Assembly (NCBI RefSeq): GCF_003014555.1
Contig: NZ_PYGE01000011.1
Span: 62,001-126,000, forward strand
DNA length: 64,000 nt
Direction of reading: 5' to 3'
Origin: Haloactinopolyspora alba
Lineage (GTDB): Bacteria; Actinomycetota; Actinomycetes; Jiangellales; Jiangellaceae
Shown piece by piece: positions 1-10,763 of this stretch (positions are counted from its first letter, which is position 1; every line of letters begins with the position of its first letter). The notes under the pieces were generated by a model that saw only the letters and a list, made by a program, of their open reading frames with translations, searched no databases and had not been told where the DNA came from. A program made the position numbers and the translations under genes.

Positions 1-193
1 GGAGGGCGACAAGGTCGTCAGCAAACACACGGTCACGGGGACCCACCAGGGCGAGTACATGGGTCTCGCACCGACCGGCGGGTCCGTCACGTACAGCGAG
101 ATGTTCATGCTCCGCTTCGCCGACCGTCGAATCGCCGAGACCTCCGGGGTCGTCGACGTCGCCGCGCAGATGAAACAACTCGGCCTGATCTAG
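1..193 (+). CDS. SnoaL-like / ester-cyclase-type protein, C-terminal end only
   Basis: Only the last 63 codons are present, read in the frame beginning at base 2 and ending in TAG; the 5' end lies outside the window. The stretch TGTHQGEYMGLAPTG, a following hydrophobic strand (MFMLRFADRRI) and the terminal QLGLI match the ending of SnoaL-like polyketide cyclase/ester cyclase proteins, small alpha+beta barrels of about 130 residues. The substrate cannot be deduced from the tail. The next gene on the same strand starts 78 bases later, so a shared transcript is possible. The family call rests on the THxGxxxGxxPTG pattern alone. Confidence 0.6.
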   Translation, partial: EGDKVVSKHTVTGTHQGEYMGLAPTGGSVTYSEMFMLRFADRRIAETSGVVDVAAQMKQLGLI

Positions 194-271
194 GCCCGGC
201 ACACGACCGCATCCGAACACACCGGCAACACACGCCACCCGTACGTCCGAGAAACACCAGGGAGAAGATTC

Positions 272-744
272 ATGGACGCTCGTCTCGACCTCTTCGAGAA
301 CACGATCACCACGAAGAGCTTCAACACATCGTCTCCGCGAACCGGGTCGTCGCCGACACGGCCCTGCCTGCCACCACGGTGGAGCTCGTCAACCTCCGGG
401 CCAGCCAGATCAACGGCTGCGCGGTCTGCACCGACATGCACACCAAGGACGCCATGCAGGCCGGTGAGACCTGGCTCCGACTGAACCTGGTCGCGGCCTG
501 GCGGGAGGCGACGGTCTTCACCGAAGCCGAGCGGGCCGCACTGGCACTGGCCGAAGAGGGCACCCGCCTCGCTGACGCGGCCGGCGGCGTCAGCGACGAA
601 GTCTGGGCGAACGCGGCCAAGCATTACGACGACGACGAGCTCGGCGCGCTCGTCGCACAGGTCGCGCTGATCAACGCCTGGAACCGGTTCAACGTCATCA
701 CTCGGCAGCCCGCCGGCGACTACCAGCCCGGTCAGTGGGGCTGA
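272..744 (+). pseudogene. carboxymuconolactone decarboxylase / AhpD-like protein, apparent single-base frameshift
   Basis: From ATG 272 the reading begins MDARLDLFENTITTKSF, a typical opening of this family, and leaves the conserved frame near base 323. The conserved remainder (HIVSANRVVADTALPATTV, then LRASQINGCAVCTDMHTKDAM) continues in the +1-related frame from about base 325 to the TGA at 742-744. One base missing in the run at 323-325 would restore one continuous protein of about 157 residues. The CxxC-H motif (CAVCTDMH) of the AhpD-type peroxidase/decarboxylase fold is intact in the second frame. A GTG at 379 could start a 121-residue product, but this would lack the N-terminal helix. 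A sequencing error is the alternative to a true pseudogene. Confidence 0.7.
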
Positions 745-1979
745 CGACCCCCACGCGCCGCGGGAAGACTCGCCACCCGGGAACGCAGATGCTCGGCCTG
801 GGCAACGTTCATGTCCAGGCCGAGCGCCTGCTCGTAGGCGGAGCGGGCTTCGTCGTCGTGGCCGAGGCGGCGCAAGAGCTCCGCCCGACTTGCGTGCCAC
901 CACGGGTACATCGTGAGGCCGTCCACCTCGTCGACCAGCGCAAGCCCGGCGGCTGATCCGTCGCGTTCGCCGACAGCCACGGCCCGGTTGAGCCTGATCA
1001 CGGCCGTGTCGTGCACGGAGAGCAACACGTCGTACCAGGAGATCACCGCGTCCCAGTCGGTCTCGGCGTAGGCCGGGGCCAGCGCGTGACACGCCGCGAT
1101 GGCCGCCTGCACCACGTAGGCGTCCGGCCGCTCCGGCGTGCGCCGCAGAGCCGCACCGACCAACTCGACACCTTCCTCGATCTTCACCCGGTCCCAACGG
1201 GACCGATCTTGATCCGGCAGCAGGACGAGCTGGTGGTCGTCGCCGGTGCGCGCCTCGCGCCGGGCGTCCTGCAGGAGCAGGAGCGCCAGCAGACCCAACG
1301 CGGTGGGCTCGTCGGGCATCAGCTCGACCAGCAGACGCGCCAGCCGGACCGCCTCGTCCGTCAACGCCACCCGGACCAGGTCGGCGCCAGCCCCGGCCGC
1401 GTACCCCTCGTTGAAGATCAAGTAGACGGTGGCGGCGACGCCGGCCAACCGGTCCGGCAGTTCCGCGGCCTCCGGCACGCGGTACGGGATGCGCGCCTGT
1501 GCGATCTTCTGTTTCGCTCGGGTCAGCCGCTTGGCCATGGTCGCCTCGGAAACCAGCAGCCCGCGGGCGACCTCCGCCGTCGTCAGCCCGGCAAGTGTCC
1601 GAAGCGCGAGGGCGACCTGCGCGTCGGCCGACAGCGCCGGGTGGCAGCAGGTGAACACCAGCCGCAGCGTGTCGTCCCGGACCGCGTCAGCGGGTTCGGC
1701 AGAAGGCTCGAAGAGCGTCATCGCTTCGGCCTCCTTCCCCGAGCGCCGGGACTCCCTGCGGATGAGGTCGATCGCGCGCCGCTTCGCGGTGACGGTGAGC
1801 CAGGCACGAGGACTTTCCGGGACGCCGTCGTGCGGCCACCGTTCCAAGGCCCGTACCACGGCGTCCTGGACCGCGTCCTGAGCGAGGTCCACATCTCCCG
1901 TGACGCGGATCAGCGTCGCCAGGACGCGTGCGCCTTCCTCGCGCACGACCTGCTCGGCCGCACCGTCGCCCGTCGCCAT
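732..1979 (-). CDS. ECF42-type RNA polymerase sigma factor with C-terminal TPR-like extension
   Basis: 415 residues. Sigma region 2 lies at about residues 15-80 (AQDAVQDAVVRALERWP, then PRAWLTVTAKRRAIDLIRR) and region 4 at about 120-165 (LAGLTTAEVARGLLVSEATM). The extra 240-residue C-terminal part contains YLIFNEGYAAG at 186-196, diagnostic of the long ECF42 sigma class. That class is genetically linked to DGPF/YCII-domain proteins, and one is encoded immediately upstream with a 3-base gap. No anti-sigma gene is nearby; in this class the C-terminal domain is thought to control activity. A GGAG ribosome site precedes the ATG. Its 3' end overlaps the convergent AhpD-like gene by 13 bases. Confidence 0.9.
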   Translation of the reverse strand: MATGDGAAEQVVREEGARVLATLIRVTGDVDLAQDAVQDAVVRALERWPHDGVPESPRAWLTVTAKRRAIDLIRRESRRSGKEAEAMTLFEPSAEPADAVRDDTLRLVFTCCHPALSADAQVALALRTLAGLTTAEVARGLLVSEATMAKRLTRAKQKIAQARIPYRVPEAAELPDRLAGVAATVYLIFNEGYAAGAGADLVRVALTDEAVRLARLLVELMPDEPTALGLLALLLLQDARREARTGDDHQLVLLPDQDRSRWDRVKIEEGVELVGAALRRTPERPDAYVVQAAIAACHALAPAYAETDWDAVISWYDVLLSVHDTAVIRLNRAVAVGERDGSAAGLALVDEVDGLTMYPWWHASRAELLRRLGHDDEARSAYEQALGLDMNVAQAEHLRSRVASLPAARGGRQPH

Positions 1980-1982
1980 GGG

Positions 1983-2336
1983 TCAGACTCCGAGAGACGA
2001 ATGCAGCTGGCGCACCTCCACCGTCCCGTACTGCACCGCGGGAATCTTCGCGGCGATCTCGACCGCTTCGTCCATGTCGGCGCACTCGATGAGGAAGAAC
2101 CCGGTCAGCACCTCTTTTGTCTCCGCGAACGGGCCGTCACTGACGACAGGCTGCTCGCCGTCACCATCGGGAGCCCGCACGAGCTTCGCGCTCGCGGTGG
2201 GATAGAGCGCATGACCGCCACGCAGCACGTCGGCGTGCGCCTCCTCGAAGTCGACGTACTCCCGTAGTCCGTCCTCGTACTCCGGTTGGGACCAGTCGTG
2301 CTCTTCCGTGTGGGTCAGGGCGATGAACGTGGCCAT
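1983..2336 (-). CDS. YCII-related (DGPF domain) protein
   Basis: 117 residues forming one YCII/DGPF domain. The defining DGPFAETKEVLTGFFLIEC segment lies near residues 67-85, with the preceding strand carrying the usual lysine-rich substrate-facing region. The molecular function of DGPF proteins is not established; they resemble dimeric ferredoxin-like enzymes such as YciI. The gene lies 3 bases upstream of the ECF42 sigma gene on the same strand, the standard partner arrangement, so it is probably co-transcribed and functionally tied to it. A GGAGTGA ribosome-binding site precedes ATG 2336. Confidence 0.9.
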   Translation of the reverse strand: MATFIALTHTEEHDWSQPEYEDGLREYVDFEEAHADVLRGGHALYPTASAKLVRAPDGDGEQPVVSDGPFAETKEVLTGFFLIECADMDEAVEIAAKIPAVQYGTVEVRQLHSSLGV

Positions 2337-2370
2337 GCGATCACTCCGCTGATGCGTAATCGGCGGCTCG

Positions 2371-2646
2371 TCAGCCGGCGCCTTCGATCCGCTCGAGTAT
2401 GACGACGGTCACAGTATCGCCCGCGTCCTTGCCGATGGCTTTGCGGACCTCCGCCTTGACCGGCAGTTTGTGCCTGCCGTCGCCCAGAGCCATGAACGAG
2501 CCGCGGAACGGGTGGCCGTCAACCGTCCCGCGGACCTTCACCAGACCCCGGGTACCGAAGAACTCGACCGACTCCGGCCAGACGAGATACGTGTGCCCAC
2601 CTTGGGCCGGGCTCTTCTGCAACGTCGCCGTGAACTGCTTGTTCAT
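2371..2646 (-). CDS. DUF1905 domain protein
   Basis: 91 residues covering one DUF1905 domain, a small beta-barrel: an N-terminal strand ([20 protein letters not shown]), the central [18 protein letters not shown] segment and the [21 protein letters not shown] segment typical of the family. No enzymatic function is established for DUF1905. The start codon lies only 3 bases from the stop of the upstream VOC gene, and its ribosome site (GAGG) is inside that gene's end, so the two are translationally linked. It may also be transcribed with the sigma/DGPF pair 34 bases downstream. Confidence 0.85.
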   Translation of the reverse strand: MNKQFTATLQKSPAQGGHTYLVWPESVEFFGTRGLVKVRGTVDGHPFRGSFMALGDGRHKLPVKAEVRKAIGKDAGDTVTVVILERIEGAG

Positions 2647-2649
2647 CGT

Positions 2650-3009
2650 CTATGCCTCCTCGACCACGAAGTGCGTCGTGCCGTCGGGATCCCGGAATGC
2701 GAACATCGGTGGCGCTGCGTCCATCCGCAACACCTGCGGGTCCGTGTCGGCACCGCTCTCGCGCAGGTGGGCGTGCGCGGCGTCCGCGTCGGGGGTGAAG
2801 AAGCGCAGGCCGGCCGGGATCTCGGCGGGAACCGGCGCGACCGTCGTGATGGCACCTGGCGGTGCGACCTCGATCCAGCGCAACGGCCCCAGCTCGACGT
2901 CCCGACGGACCTCGAACCCGAGCGTGCCGACGTAGAACTCCAGCGCCAGATCCTGGTCGGTGACGGCGATGCCGACCGTGCCTACCTTGGTGAGATGGGT
3001 CGTGGCCAT
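2650..3009 (-). CDS. VOC (glyoxalase/bleomycin resistance) superfamily protein
   Basis: 119 residues with the paired beta-alpha-beta-beta-beta modules of the vicinal oxygen chelate fold: VGTVGIAVTDQDLALEFYV at the N-terminus, LGFEVRRDVELGPLRWIEV in the first module, and FRDPDGTTHFVVEE closing the second. Members are metal-dependent lyases, dioxygenases or drug-binding proteins; nothing here identifies the ligand. A GAGGAG ribosome site precedes ATG 3009. It heads the short same-strand group VOC-DUF1905-DGPF-sigma. Confidence 0.85.
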   Translation of the reverse strand: MATTHLTKVGTVGIAVTDQDLALEFYVGTLGFEVRRDVELGPLRWIEVAPPGAITTVAPVPAEIPAGLRFFTPDADAAHAHLRESGADTDPQVLRMDAAPPMFAFRDPDGTTHFVVEEA

Positions 3010-3062
3010 GTCCGCTCCTCAGGTCGTGGGCAGGCACCTCACCTGTCCTCACCATAAGGACG

Positions 3063-3106
3063 AACGTCACCGTCCGAGCTGGACAACGTCACCGTCCGAG
3101 CTGGAC
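3063..3106. repeat. 22-bp perfect tandem duplication
   Basis: Two adjacent identical 22-base units (3063-3084 and 3085-3106), each beginning AACGTCACCG and ending GAGCTGGAC, lie between the VOC gene and the vapC-type gene. The third copy begins (AACG) and stops. No gene covers the repeat. Confidence 0.9.
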
Positions 3107-3163
3107 AACGACAAGGCTGGTGAATGCCGACGTAGGCCGCGAGATCCTCGCCGGTGAGTGCTT

Positions 3164-3607
3164 TCAACCTTCGGACCATGGATCCATGACGGTCAGGCCC
3201 GGGTAGTGCACGAAGTCTTTGCTGTTCCTGGTCCACAACGCCGCGTCGCTGGTCACACAGATCGCGGCGATGAACGCGTCCGCAACACTCATCGCGACGC
3301 CGGCTCGCTTCAAGGCGGCAACAGACTGGCCATAATGCTCGGCTGCGGCAGCAGTGAACGTCAGCGTCCGCTGTGCATACACGTCACGGACCGCGGCGAT
3401 GTTCTCCAATAGGCTCTGCCGGCGCCGGCCACGATCGAGTTGGTTCGCGCCGAGGAACAACTCGGCCAGGGTCACGGTCGTAATGAAGGTCCGCGACGAA
3501 GCCTCTCGCAGATGTGCGAGAACGTGCTCGTTCGGCGCCGGCCTGAGCGGCTCCGAGACCACGTTGGTATCAAGCACGATTGCGCCGGCATCGACGGGAT
3601 CGTTCAC
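3164..3607 (-). CDS. PIN-domain ribonuclease toxin (VapC/FitB type)
   Basis: 147 residues. The PIN-domain acidic set is visible: D14 in VLDTNVVSE, the E of TLAELFLG near residue 49, and the aspartates of SVADAFIAAICVTSDAALWT near residues 108-125. PIN toxins are Mg-dependent endoribonucleases that cleave tRNA, rRNA or mRNA and are neutralised by a cognate antitoxin. The GTG start overlaps the TGA of the upstream ribbon-helix-helix gene (GTGA), the usual coupled toxin-antitoxin layout. All key residues are present, so the toxin is probably active. The type of RNA target cannot be predicted. Confidence 0.88.
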   Translation of the reverse strand: MNDPVDAGAIVLDTNVVSEPLRPAPNEHVLAHLREASSRTFITTVTLAELFLGANQLDRGRRRQSLLENIAAVRDVYAQRTLTFTAAAAEHYGQSVAALKRAGVAMSVADAFIAAICVTSDAALWTRNSKDFVHYPGLTVMDPWSEG

Positions 3608-3837
3608 TCGAACGTTGCCCCCTCATGATCGAACGAGTCGTCCGGCAGATTCGGTTCGACGCGCTGCTCCCGGACTGCCGCCAACAGCCGCCCCACCGGG
3701 TCGTCAGTTGAGCTCGCACTTGCCTCGGTGAGAATGAACCGAACCTCGGCCTCGAGCGACCGGTTGTGCCGCGCGGCGCGGAGATGCAGCCGGCGCTTCA
3801 CGCTCTCATCCAGGTTGCGCACCAGCAGCTGGGCCAT
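3604..3837 (-). CDS. ribbon-helix-helix antitoxin (FitA/VapB-like)
   Basis: 77 residues. The N-terminal MAQLLVRNLDESVKRRLHLR followed by ARHNRSLEAEVRFIL is the Arc-type ribbon-helix-helix fold: beta strand, then two helices with the conserved basic and leucine pattern. The C-terminal tail (EPNLPDDSFDHEGATFE) is acidic and would wrap the toxin active site. The start ATG follows a strong GGAGG ribosome site. The antitoxin precedes and overlaps the PIN toxin gene. It is expected to autorepress through the phased GATA elements just upstream of its ribosome site. Confidence 0.85.
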   Translation of the reverse strand: MAQLLVRNLDESVKRRLHLRAARHNRSLEAEVRFILTEASASSTDDPVGRLLAAVREQRVEPNLPDDSFDHEGATFE

Positions 3838-3851
3838 CACGACCACCTCCT

Positions 3852-3873
3852 GATAACAAAGATAGCAATGATA
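3852..3873 (-). promoter_or_regulatory. triplicate 9-bp-phased GATA/TATC elements upstream of the antitoxin
   Basis: On the plus strand GATA occurs at 3852, 3861 and 3870, an exact 9-base period, in an AT-rich island directly upstream of the antitoxin ribosome site. On the coding strand this reads TATC-N5-TATC-N5-TATC. Repeated short half-sites are the normal target of ribbon-helix-helix repressors, so this is a likely autoregulatory operator (inference). Confidence 0.5.
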
Positions 3874-3893
3874 CCGTTCGCACGGCACCTCGG

Positions 3894-6287
<2,394 letters not shown>

Positions 6288-6310
6288 GCTCGTCGTTCCT
6301 CCATCTCGGC

Positions 6311-6784
6311 TCAGCGCGGGGTGAGGCGGACCACCGGGTACTGTCGCTCGGACTTGCTCTGGTACTTCGCGATGCGGGGCTGGGCGGTGGCGATGCGCTG
6401 CCAGGCGTGTTCACGCTCGGCGCCGTCGAGCTGCTGCGGTGTCACCGATGTGACGTCGCCGCCGGGCAACTCGATCGACACCTGGTCAGGATGCGCCATC
6501 AGATTAGCGTGCCAGGCCGGGTTCCGGCTGCCGCCGCCGGAGGCGACGACCAGCCGGGCGTCCGAACCCTCGTCGAACCACGCGAGCGGCGTCTCCCGCC
6601 CCTGCCCACTGCGGCGGCCCACCGTACGAAGGACGAGCACGTCCATGCCCATGAACTCGCCGCGGCCGCGCCGGACCTTGCGGATCATGCGGGCGTTCAT
6701 CGTCCGCTGCATCCACCGCGAGAACGCCCCGGGCGTGCCGGGCCGGCGTGCGCCGCGCTCATCTGCCTGCTGGTTCGGTGTCAT
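6311..6784 (-). CDS. deazaflavin (F420)-dependent nitroreductase-family protein
   Basis: 157 residues. The N-terminal basic/aromatic helix (FSRWMQRTMNARMIRKVRRG), the strand MDVLVLRTVGRRSGQGRETPL and the stretch VVASGGGSRNPAWHANLMAH form the split beta-barrel cofactor site of the Ddn family, which uses coenzyme F420 in actinobacteria. The likely role is reduction of small quinones, nitro compounds or enones. An AAAGGA ribosome site precedes ATG 6784. It lies 23 bases upstream of the UvrA-like gene and divergent to the LysR gene, whose product may regulate it. Confidence 0.85.
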   Translation of the reverse strand: MTPNQQADERGARRPGTPGAFSRWMQRTMNARMIRKVRRGRGEFMGMDVLVLRTVGRRSGQGRETPLAWFDEGSDARLVVASGGGSRNPAWHANLMAHPDQVSIELPGGDVTSVTPQQLDGAEREHAWQRIATAQPRIAKYQSKSERQYPVVRLTPR

Positions 6785-6916
6785 CGCTGTACGTCCTTTC
6801 TGGTCGTGGCCTTCCGTCCCACTGCTCTCAGCAAACTCGAGCGTCCGGTCGGGAACAATGGGCGGATCGGCAACGTCGGTTTCGCGTGGTGTTAACGCTT
6901 GGAGGGGCTGGTCGGT

Positions 6917-7846
6917 GTGGAACTCCGCGACATAGAGATCTTTCTGACGCTGGCCGAGGAGCTCCACTTCGGCCGTACCGCCGAGCGCCTGCATCTCTCG
7001 ACGCCGAGAGTCAGCCAGGCGATCGCCAGACAAGAACGGCGTATCGGGGCTCCCCTGTTCGAGCGGACCAGCCGCAAGGTTGCTCTGACGCCTCTCGGCG
7101 AGCATCTCCGAGCGGACCTCGACGCCGGGTATCGCCGCATCGTGGAAGGTGTCGTGTCGGCGAAGGACATGGCACAGGGCGGGGACGGCACGTTGACGTT
7201 CGGGGTTCTGGGCCCGATGTGGCAGGAGCTCTCCCCGATCACCGCGTTGTTCCGGAGCCGCCACCCCGAGGTCGAGCTCCTGATGCGCGAGATACGGATC
7301 GACGAGCCGTTCGAGGCGCTGCGCAACCGTGACGTCGACGTCGCTCTCGTGTCGTTCCCGGTCGAGGAGTCCGACCTCGCCACCGGGCCGGTGACGTTCA
7401 TCGAGCCGATCGTGCTCACGGCCGGTCGCGATCATCCGCTGGCCGCCCGGCCTTCGGTGTCGCTCGGCGAACTGAACGAGCACACGGTTCTGCCGTCGGG
7501 TCTGCCGGTACCCCAGTACTGGGAGTCCGCGCTCAGCCCGGTCCCGGCTTCGGACACCGGCCGGACGACCCGGATGCCGACCCGCGAGGAGGTCCTGTGG
7601 GCCGTGACGTCCGGGGACGGCGTCGCGTTCGCCTGCGCACAAGCGGTCAAGTACCTCGAGCGCGCCGACGTGGTCTACCTGCCGATCGACGAACGACCCA
7701 CGCTGCGCTGGGGGCTGGTCCGGCGAGCGGGCCAACTCGACCGCCGGGTCGGCGAGTTCTCTCGCATCGCCGCCGAACTGGGCCCGCTCGAGCTGGACAT
7801 CGCGCTCGAGCCCGCACAGCCCAGCCATCTGTACTCAACCCGCTAG
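6917..7846 (+). CDS. LysR-family transcriptional regulator
   Basis: 309 residues from GTG 6917 (VELRDIEIFLTLAEELHFGR), the canonical LysR beginning; a TTG 18 bases earlier is less likely because it adds six residues outside the domain. The winged helix-turn-helix spans residues 1-60 (HLSTPRVSQAIARQERRIGA). The periplasmic-binding-protein-like effector domain follows from about residue 90. A GGAGG lies about 11 bases before the start. It is transcribed away from the Ddn/UvrA-like pair, the classic arrangement for a LysR protein controlling its divergent neighbour. Confidence 0.88.
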   Translation: MELRDIEIFLTLAEELHFGRTAERLHLSTPRVSQAIARQERRIGAPLFERTSRKVALTPLGEHLRADLDAGYRRIVEGVVSAKDMAQGGDGTLTFGVLGPMWQELSPITALFRSRHPEVELLMREIRIDEPFEALRNRDVDVALVSFPVEESDLATGPVTFIEPIVLTAGRDHPLAARPSVSLGELNEHTVLPSGLPVPQYWESALSPVPASDTGRTTRMPTREEVLWAVTSGDGVAFACAQAVKYLERADVVYLPIDERPTLRWGLVRRAGQLDRRVGEFSRIAAELGPLELDIALEPAQPSHLYSTR

Positions 7847-7866
7847 GTCGTCCGAACTGCTCGTGC

Positions 7867-8277
7867 TCAGCCGACCTGGAATATCCGGATCATGTTCCCG
7901 GCCGGGTCGCGCAAGGCGCAGTCGCGGATCCCCCACGGCTGGTCTGTCGGCTCCTGGACCACCTCGACGTCGCCGGCCTGCAGCCGGGCAAAGGTGTCGT
8001 CGACGTCCTTGGTGGCCAGGTTGATGCCCGCGTAGGTGCCCTTGGCCATCATCTCTTCGATCGTGTGGCGTTCGTCGTCGGTGATGCCGGGGTCGGCGGC
8101 CGGCGGCGTCAGCACGATCGACGTGTCCGGTTGGTTGACGGGGCCGACCGTGATCCAGTGCATCCCGCCGTATTCCACGTGGTTGCGGACTTCGAAGCCG
8201 AGGGTGTCGCGGTAGAAGGCCAGCGAGGCCTCCGGGTCGGTGTGCGGGAGGTACGCGTGATGAATAGTGAGGTCCAT
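7867..8277 (-). CDS. VOC-superfamily protein
   Basis: 136 residues from ATG 8277 (MDLTIHHAYLPHTDPEASLA). It has the two-module VOC fold: FYRDTLGFEVRNHVEYGGMH in the first half, and YAGINLATKDVDDTFARLQA then DCALRDPAGNMIRIFQV in the second. The final RDPxGN-x-IRIF segment is the usual dioxygenase/glyoxalase-like closing strand carrying a metal ligand. The start lies 5 bases after the stop of the upstream AraC gene, so the two form a regulator-enzyme operon common in actinobacteria. The ligand is unknown. Confidence 0.85.
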   Translation of the reverse strand: MDLTIHHAYLPHTDPEASLAFYRDTLGFEVRNHVEYGGMHWITVGPVNQPDTSIVLTPPAADPGITDDERHTIEEMMAKGTYAGINLATKDVDDTFARLQAGDVEVVQEPTDQPWGIRDCALRDPAGNMIRIFQVG

Positions 8278-8282
8278 GGCGA

Positions 8283-8732
<450 letters not shown>

Positions 8733-8834
8733 ATCCGTGATAGTGCCATGTCGCGCCGGCGTTTCCCAGCGCAACTGGCCTCCAGGAACGTCCCGTCGCG
8801 GCAGCGAGACCGCCACGCTGCTGGACGTCACCGA

Positions 8835-9674
8835 CTACTTGATTTCTGCGCGGAGCGCCAACCGGAGTCCGACCGTCAGGGGGACGACCAGCCACACGAG
8901 TCCGGTGAGGCCGAGCTGGAACCACTGTTGCGCCGACAGCGCATCGTCTCCCGTGAAGCCGGCACCGAACAGCCGATTCACGTTGGTGTTGAAGTCGATC
9001 CAGTGGACGTGGTCGGCGTACCACTCCTGGACGCCTGCCACGGCGGTGGAGACGATCGGCACGACCAGGTAGTAGACGAAGAACGCCACTACCGCGGCGG
9101 GCGAGCTCCGGGTGAGCACCGCGAGCATGAACCCGATGCCCATGCCGATCACGTTGGCCATGGCGAACAGCACCAGACCCTGCCAGCCCACGTCCCAGGT
9201 GGCCCCGACACCCGCGAAGGCGGCGGCGCCGATGTTGCCGACAGCGCCGAGAACCGCCGCGACGGCGAGTGCGGACACTCCGATGATGGCGCACAGCCCC
9301 GCCTTGGCCGAGATCACCCGCGCACGGCTCGGCACCAGGGTGAACGTCGTGAGCGCGGTGCGTTGGCCCCACTCGCTGGTGACCGAGAGGATCGCGACCA
9401 ACGGCAGAATCGTGTTCATCGGGAACCCGATCGCGCTGAGGAACGACTCGTAGGTGAGGTCACTCTCCGGGACGAGGATCAAGGTCCCGACGGTGGCGAG
9501 TGCCGCGACGATCAGGATGCTGGCCATCAGCCAGAGGCCTGAGCGGGTGTCGAACATCTTGCGTAGCTCGATCCAGAGGATCCGCGCGAACGGGATCGGA
9601 GAAATGGTCCCGGCAGGTCGACCGCGGTGCGGCGGCGTGTCGACGGATCCGGAAGCGATGGTCACGTCGCTCAT
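8835..9674 (-). CDS. ABC-2-type transporter permease
   Basis: 279 residues with an N-terminal cytoplasmic segment (ILWIELRKMFDTRSGLWLM, the usual entry of ABC-2 exporters) and about six hydrophobic segments: LMASILIVAALATVGTLILV, FPMNTILPLVAILSV, LCAIIGVSALAVAAVLGAVG, FAMANVIGMGIGFMLAV, VVAFFVYYLVVPIV, and LGLTGLVWLVVPLTVGL. It has no ATPase domain and pairs with the overlapping ATPase gene (ATGA overlap at 9671-9674). Together they form a two-subunit exporter of unknown substrate. Confidence 0.85.
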   Translation of the reverse strand: MSDVTIASGSVDTPPHRGRPAGTISPIPFARILWIELRKMFDTRSGLWLMASILIVAALATVGTLILVPESDLTYESFLSAIGFPMNTILPLVAILSVTSEWGQRTALTTFTLVPSRARVISAKAGLCAIIGVSALAVAAVLGAVGNIGAAAFAGVGATWDVGWQGLVLFAMANVIGMGIGFMLAVLTRSSPAAVVAFFVYYLVVPIVSTAVAGVQEWYADHVHWIDFNTNVNRLFGAGFTGDDALSAQQWFQLGLTGLVWLVVPLTVGLRLALRAEIK

Positions 9675-10603
9675 GCCGCCGTCCCTTCGGTCTTCGTGTC
9701 GGTCTCGTCTCGGAGGCCGTCACGCTGTGAGTCGTCCGTGAGGGCGAGGAACATCTCCTCGAGCCCGGTGCTGTCCGCGGCGCGGAGTTCGGTGAGTGCC
9801 ACACCGGTGGCCAGGGCGACCTGGCCGACGGTGCCGGCGTCGGCCTCGGTGTGCAGGGCGCCGGAAGATGCCTGCTTGCTCGCGTGGCCGGCCGCACGTA
9901 GCGCGGCCGCCAAGGCGGCCGGGTCGGCCGACCGGGCCAGGGTGCCGCCTTCGGTGAGCAGCTGCTCCTTGGTGCCCCGGGCGACGATCCGGCCGTTGCC
10001 GATGACCAGGATGTCGTCGGCGATGACCTCGATCTCGTGCAGCAGATGAGACGAGAGCAGTACCGTCCCACCGTCGTTCGCGAACCCGCGCAGCAGGTCA
10101 CGCATCCACCGGATGCCTGCCGGGTCCAGGCCGTTGGCGGGCTCGTCGAGGATGAGGACGTCCGGGTCGCCGATGAGCGCCACGGCGATCCCGAGCCGCT
10201 GGCGCATGCCGAGCGAGTAGTTGCCGACCCGGCGGCGCGCCTCCTCGGGGGTCAGGCTGACCCGCTCGAGGGCGGCGTCGCCCCATGCCTTCGGGAGCCC
10301 CATCGTCCCGGCGGCAAGACTGAGGATCTCCCGCCCTGTGCGGCCGCCGTGTTGAGCGGAGGCATCCAGCAGCACGCCGACCTCGCGGCCGGGGTTGGGA
10401 AGTTCGCCGAACCGCCGACCCAGGATGTGCGCCGTCCCGGACGTCGGTTCCGAGAGCCCGACCATCATCCGCATACTGGTGGACTTGCCTGCCCCGTTGG
10501 GCCCGAGGAAACCCATCACCCGTCCTGGCTCGGCGGTGAAGGACACCTCGTCGACGGCCGTCAGTTGGCCGTACCTCTTGGTCAGGCCGTCAACCGTGAT
10601 CAC
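9671..10603 (-). CDS. ABC transporter ATP-binding protein
   Basis: 310 residues from GTG 10603 (VITVDGLTKRYGQLTAVDEV); the excellent GGGAGAGG ribosome site 4-11 bases upstream selects this start over an upstream in-frame one. Walker A is GPNGAGKST, the Q-loop region lies near the middle, the signature YSLGMRQRLGIA and Walker B DVLILDEPANGLDP follow, and the H-loop is SSHLLHE. The YSLGMRQRL signature and SSHLLHE are typical of the CcmA/BcrA-type exporter ATPases. It energises the ABC-2 permease encoded by the overlapping downstream gene. The divergent XRE regulator may control both. Confidence 0.92.
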   Translation of the reverse strand: MITVDGLTKRYGQLTAVDEVSFTAEPGRVMGFLGPNGAGKSTSMRMMVGLSEPTSGTAHILGRRFGELPNPGREVGVLLDASAQHGGRTGREILSLAAGTMGLPKAWGDAALERVSLTPEEARRRVGNYSLGMRQRLGIAVALIGDPDVLILDEPANGLDPAGIRWMRDLLRGFANDGGTVLLSSHLLHEIEVIADDILVIGNGRIVARGTKEQLLTEGGTLARSADPAALAAALRAAGHASKQASSGALHTEADAGTVGQVALATGVALTELRAADSTGLEEMFLALTDDSQRDGLRDETDTKTEGTAA

Positions 10604-10763
10604 AAGCCTCTCCCGGCCGGTCGGCGGGTCGCGGTGAGGTTCATGAATGCCTCCAACAGTGCTGGTTGTCTCGTCCTGACCAACAACGTGCATCGGCCCG
10701 TCAGCATCAGCAATTACCTCCGAGGTCATTGCCCGGCGTGGCCTGGCACGGCAGCCTGTCCGC

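Noticed and set aside
190..1197. Long minus-strand open frame opposite the AhpD-like and sigma genes
   Set aside because: Arg/Gly-rich translation typical of an antisense shadow in GC-rich DNA; it conflicts with the well-supported genes on both strands.
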